The notes beneath the pieces were generated by a model that searched no databases, was not told the origin of the DNA, and saw only the letters and a list, made by a program, of their open reading frames with translations. This document shows positions 62,355 to 64,000 of a stretch of 64,000 nt of DNA, in pieces (position 1 is the first letter of the stretch; every line of letters starts with the position of its first letter). Made by a program: the position numbers and the translations under genes. This DNA comes from Tethybacter castelli (GTDB lineage Bacteria; Pseudomonadota; Gammaproteobacteria; Tethybacterales; Tethybacteraceae), in the NCBI GenBank assembly GCA_036679665.1, contig JAZHEJ010000040.1:62001-126000 (forward strand). Direction: 5' to 3'.

Positions 62355-63377
62355 CTAATTGCGTCGTGCTTGATGACGAAAATCGTTGTAAGAGTTAGAA
62401 GACGAAGTGGCACCGCACGTGGCCTGCAAATAATCACGTAGTCTAGTCAGTGGCTTGGTGACCAAAGCTTCAGCGTTGTTACCCTTGGTAGCGTCACAAA
62501 CGCTAGGCACGCTCATTGAAGCCAAATTGTCACGGGTAAGCAGCGGCGGTAAAAAAGGAATGAATTCCATAAATGTCGCAAGCATAGTGGAGGCAAAACT
62601 ATTCAGCGAAAACACCTTGCGCTTGATATTCATCGCGTCACGCAACTGCATGACGATCTCCATCAAATTGAGCTCATCAGGCCCTCCGGCTGACAGCACC
62701 TTGCCGTAGCAGTCAGGATTGTGCATGCAAGCGACAATCATATCCGCTAGATCATCCACCCAAATCGGTTGAAAACGCGCTTCACCATTGGGCACAAACA
62801 ATATCGGTGCTAGGCGCAACAGTTTGGCAAACAGGTTGACGAAATTGTCGCCCGCGCCGAACACCACCGACGGTCGGATAATCGTCAGCTCAGTAAGCCC
62901 CACTTTGGTTACATAAGCCTCGCCTTTACCTTTGCTACGTAGATAACGGCTCGGTGCACCTGGTACGGCATTGAGTGCGCTGACATGAATAAGCTGGCGC
63001 ACGTTGCTGGCTCNNNNNNNNNNGATACTGAGCTTTATCATTTTATCGGCAAGGACATCATGAATTTTCATGGACTGTTTTGGCCTGCCATGCTTGACGC
63101 ATTCGACATGTACATTATCAAACTCGCCGCGCTCGGTTTCGTGCAAAATACCAACCAAATTGACCACGGTTTCAGCGCGTGCCACCAGCTTGGCCAGCGA
63201 ATACTGGTCGAACGGATCGCACGCAACCACATCGGTGTTGGGTAATACGATCAAATCTTCTTTGATGCGTTCGCGCTGCCGAGTGGGCACAATGACGTGA
63301 TGCCCCGCCGCCACAAACTTGGCAACAACTCGGCGGCCGACAAACCCGCTACCCCCAAATACTACAGTTACTTGCAT
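62355..63377 (-). CDS. NAD(P)-binding NDUFA9-like atypical SDR protein (contains assembly gap)
   Basis: About 340 codons, starting MQVTVVFGGSGFVGRRVVAKF with the G-x-x-G-x-x-G nucleotide fold at 8-14. TVVNLVGILHET, LIHVSALNAVPGAPSRYLRSKGKGE (Ser and Tyr-x-x-x-Lys-like positions), TIIRPSVVFGAGDNFVNLFA and RFQPIWVDDLAD match complex I-associated NDUFA9/YbjT-like proteins. Between FDNVHVE and SNVRQLIH, where relatives have about 15 residues, there is a longer odd stretch and then 10 Ns, so this part is unreliable. The function in bacteria is unclear. The earlier TTG at 63383 is less likely as start. Confidence 0.82.
   Translation of the reverse strand: MQVTVVFGGSGFVGRRVVAKFVAAGHHVIVPTRQRERIKEDLIVLPNTDVVACDPFDQYSLAKLVARAETVVNLVGILHETERGEFDNVHVECVKHGRPKQSMKIHDVLADKMIKLSIXXXXASNVRQLIHVSALNAVPGAPSRYLRSKGKGEAYVTKVGLTELTIIRPSVVFGAGDNFVNLFAKLLRLAPILFVPNGEARFQPIWVDDLADMIVACMHNPDCYGKVLSAGGPDELNLMEIVMQLRDAMNIKRKVFSLNSFASTMLATFMEFIPFLPPLLTRDNLASMSVPSVCDATKGNNAEALVTKPLTRLRDYLQATCGATSSSNSYNDFRHQARRN
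63014..63023. other. Assembly gap (10 Ns)
   Basis: Run of Ns inside the NDUFA9-like gene. The reading frame happens to pass through, but the roughly 80 bases next to it (plus side) encode residues unlike the family. The gap size is probably arbitrary. Confidence 0.95.
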
Positions 63378-63693
63378 ACGCAATATTGTAATTGTTTCAT
63401 TTTGAAAAAAATCTAAGCGATGTTAGAAGTACCCGGTTACAAAAATCGCGCCGCAACGTTCACTCACGATAACAAACGCAATTTTTCGACCGAAATAAGC
63501 GACCTTTGGCTATCTGTATATTCAAATTATGTGATTTTGATATCAGGCAACTTATGCCATTTACCAGACCAGCTTTAAGCTTGATCTGCTTGACAGATCT
63601 CGCAACTGACTATACTACAAAAATCTGTAAGATTTGTCATGCAAGTTGAAAAAATATTCTGGTTGCGATCGCGTTAATTTATTTCGATCCCGA
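63378..63693. other. 316-base non-coding region between metG and the NDUFA9-like gene
   Basis: No convincing gene. It holds a small perfect hairpin (GATCTG-CTTGA-CAGATC, 63583-63599) without a following U-run, and on the plus strand a TTGACA (63590-63595) 15 bases before TATACT (63611-63616). A plus-strand frame of about 52 codons at 63420-63578 has no recognisable features. Confidence 0.6.
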
Positions 63694-64000
63694 TCAATCG
63701 GTTATGTTCAATTGTTGCAGTTGCTTTAACTGTTTCATTGTTACCCGATTCATCAAATGAGCAAAATCGGCCAACTTATGGCCCGGCGGTAACGGTTTCG
63801 CCAAGTCTTGCCAGCTTTGCGGTGGAATCTGTAAATACTTTTCGCTTGCTTTGGCAAATATCGGAACAACCGGCTTCAACAACCCGATTAATATCCGAAA
63901 AGACTGAATCGCGCTGGTACAAACTTGATGCAAATAAATGTGTTGGTCATCTTGTTTTGTTAGAACCCACGGCTTGGCGTTTTCAAGCTCGCGATTTACT
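63694..64000 (-). CDS. metG: Methionyl-tRNA synthetase, C-terminal end (runs off window)
   Basis: Charges tRNA-Met. The visible 101 residues, open to the window edge, include VNRELENAKPWVLTK and the anticodon-domain helices AIQSFRILIGLLKPVVPIFA and LADFAHLMNRVTMKQLKQL. This matches the end of the MetG catalytic/anticodon core. The protein stops 8 residues after the 'NR-x-x-x-x-Q' helix, so the extra C-terminal tRNA-binding (Trbp111-like) domain of E. coli MetG is absent here. The rest of the gene is outside the window. Confidence 0.88.
   Translation of the reverse strand, partial: VNRELENAKPWVLTKQDDQHIYLHQVCTSAIQSFRILIGLLKPVVPIFAKASEKYLQIPPQSWQDLAKPLPPGHKLADFAHLMNRVTMKQLKQLQQLNITD

Noticed and set aside
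63420..63578. Small plus-strand frame of about 52 codons starting MLEVPGYKN.
   Set aside because: No ribosome site, no recognisable motif or hydrophobic pattern, and AT-rich composition like the surrounding non-coding DNA.
63590..63616. TTGACA/TATACT pair on the plus strand, possibly driving an antisense RNA to metG.
   Set aside because: The spacer is 15 bases, shorter than optimal, and no terminator or conserved RNA fold could be seen.

Overview
The window looks like chromosomal sequence from a gammaproteobacterium, assembled as a draft (two runs of 10 Ns, at 35340-35349 and 63014-63023). The assignment rests on gene order: tig-clpP-clpX-lon-hupB-tRNA-ppiD-fabI and tpiA-secG-tRNA-Leu-nuoAB-CD are orders I recall from Gammaproteobacteria (the second also from some Betaproteobacteria). 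The dcw cluster runs from mraZ to ftsZ-lpxC with murB inside it. nuoC and nuoD are separate genes, which argues against enterobacteria and pseudomonads. I see no phage, insertion sequence, CRISPR array or rRNA.

Layout. 1-4389: start of a complex I operon on the minus strand (nuoA, nuoB, an inserted membrane glycosyltransferase-like gene, nuoC, partial nuoD). 4481-7644: tRNA-Leu(GAG), secG, tpiA and a YoaA/DinG-type helicase, reading towards nuo. 7690-11863: acylphosphatase, hemE, fabI and a PpiD-like periplasmic chaperone. 11938-20907: tRNA-Asp, tRNA-Val, HU, two tandem lon genes, clpX, clpP, trigger factor and tRNA-Leu(UAG), a protein quality-control block. 20975-26233: a CysB-type regulator, bioC, mutS and a SuhB-family phosphatase. 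26234-38544: a 544-base leader region, then a four-gene plus-strand operon encoding a 2,579-residue pilin-like giant protein and three related prepilin-like proteins. 38608-39891: hemL. 39899-57943: an uninterrupted minus-strand cell-wall and division cluster (mraZ, rsmH, ftsL, ftsI, murE, murF, mraY, murD, ftsW, murG, murC, murB, ddl, ftsQ, ftsA, ftsZ, lpxC). 58087-64000: a glycine-zipper envelope protein, gshB, a DUF4268-type protein, cca, an NDUFA9-like dehydrogenase/epimerase and the 3' end of metG.

Most of the window is conserved housekeeping. The two parts that stand out are the giant pilin-like operon and the tandem Lon pair. In the operon, all four proteins share an N-terminal prepilin-type segment and a 'PCPD ... 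PW' domain. Only the giant lacks Glu at position +5, a trait known for GspK-type tip pseudopilins, which suggests a surface fibre or tip adhesin. In the Lon pair, the downstream copy keeps its ATPase motifs but has replaced the catalytic Ser, Lys and a conserved Thr, so it reads as a proteolytically dead paralogue translated with an intact one.

All functional calls come from reading motifs and recalled family knowledge; no database search was run.
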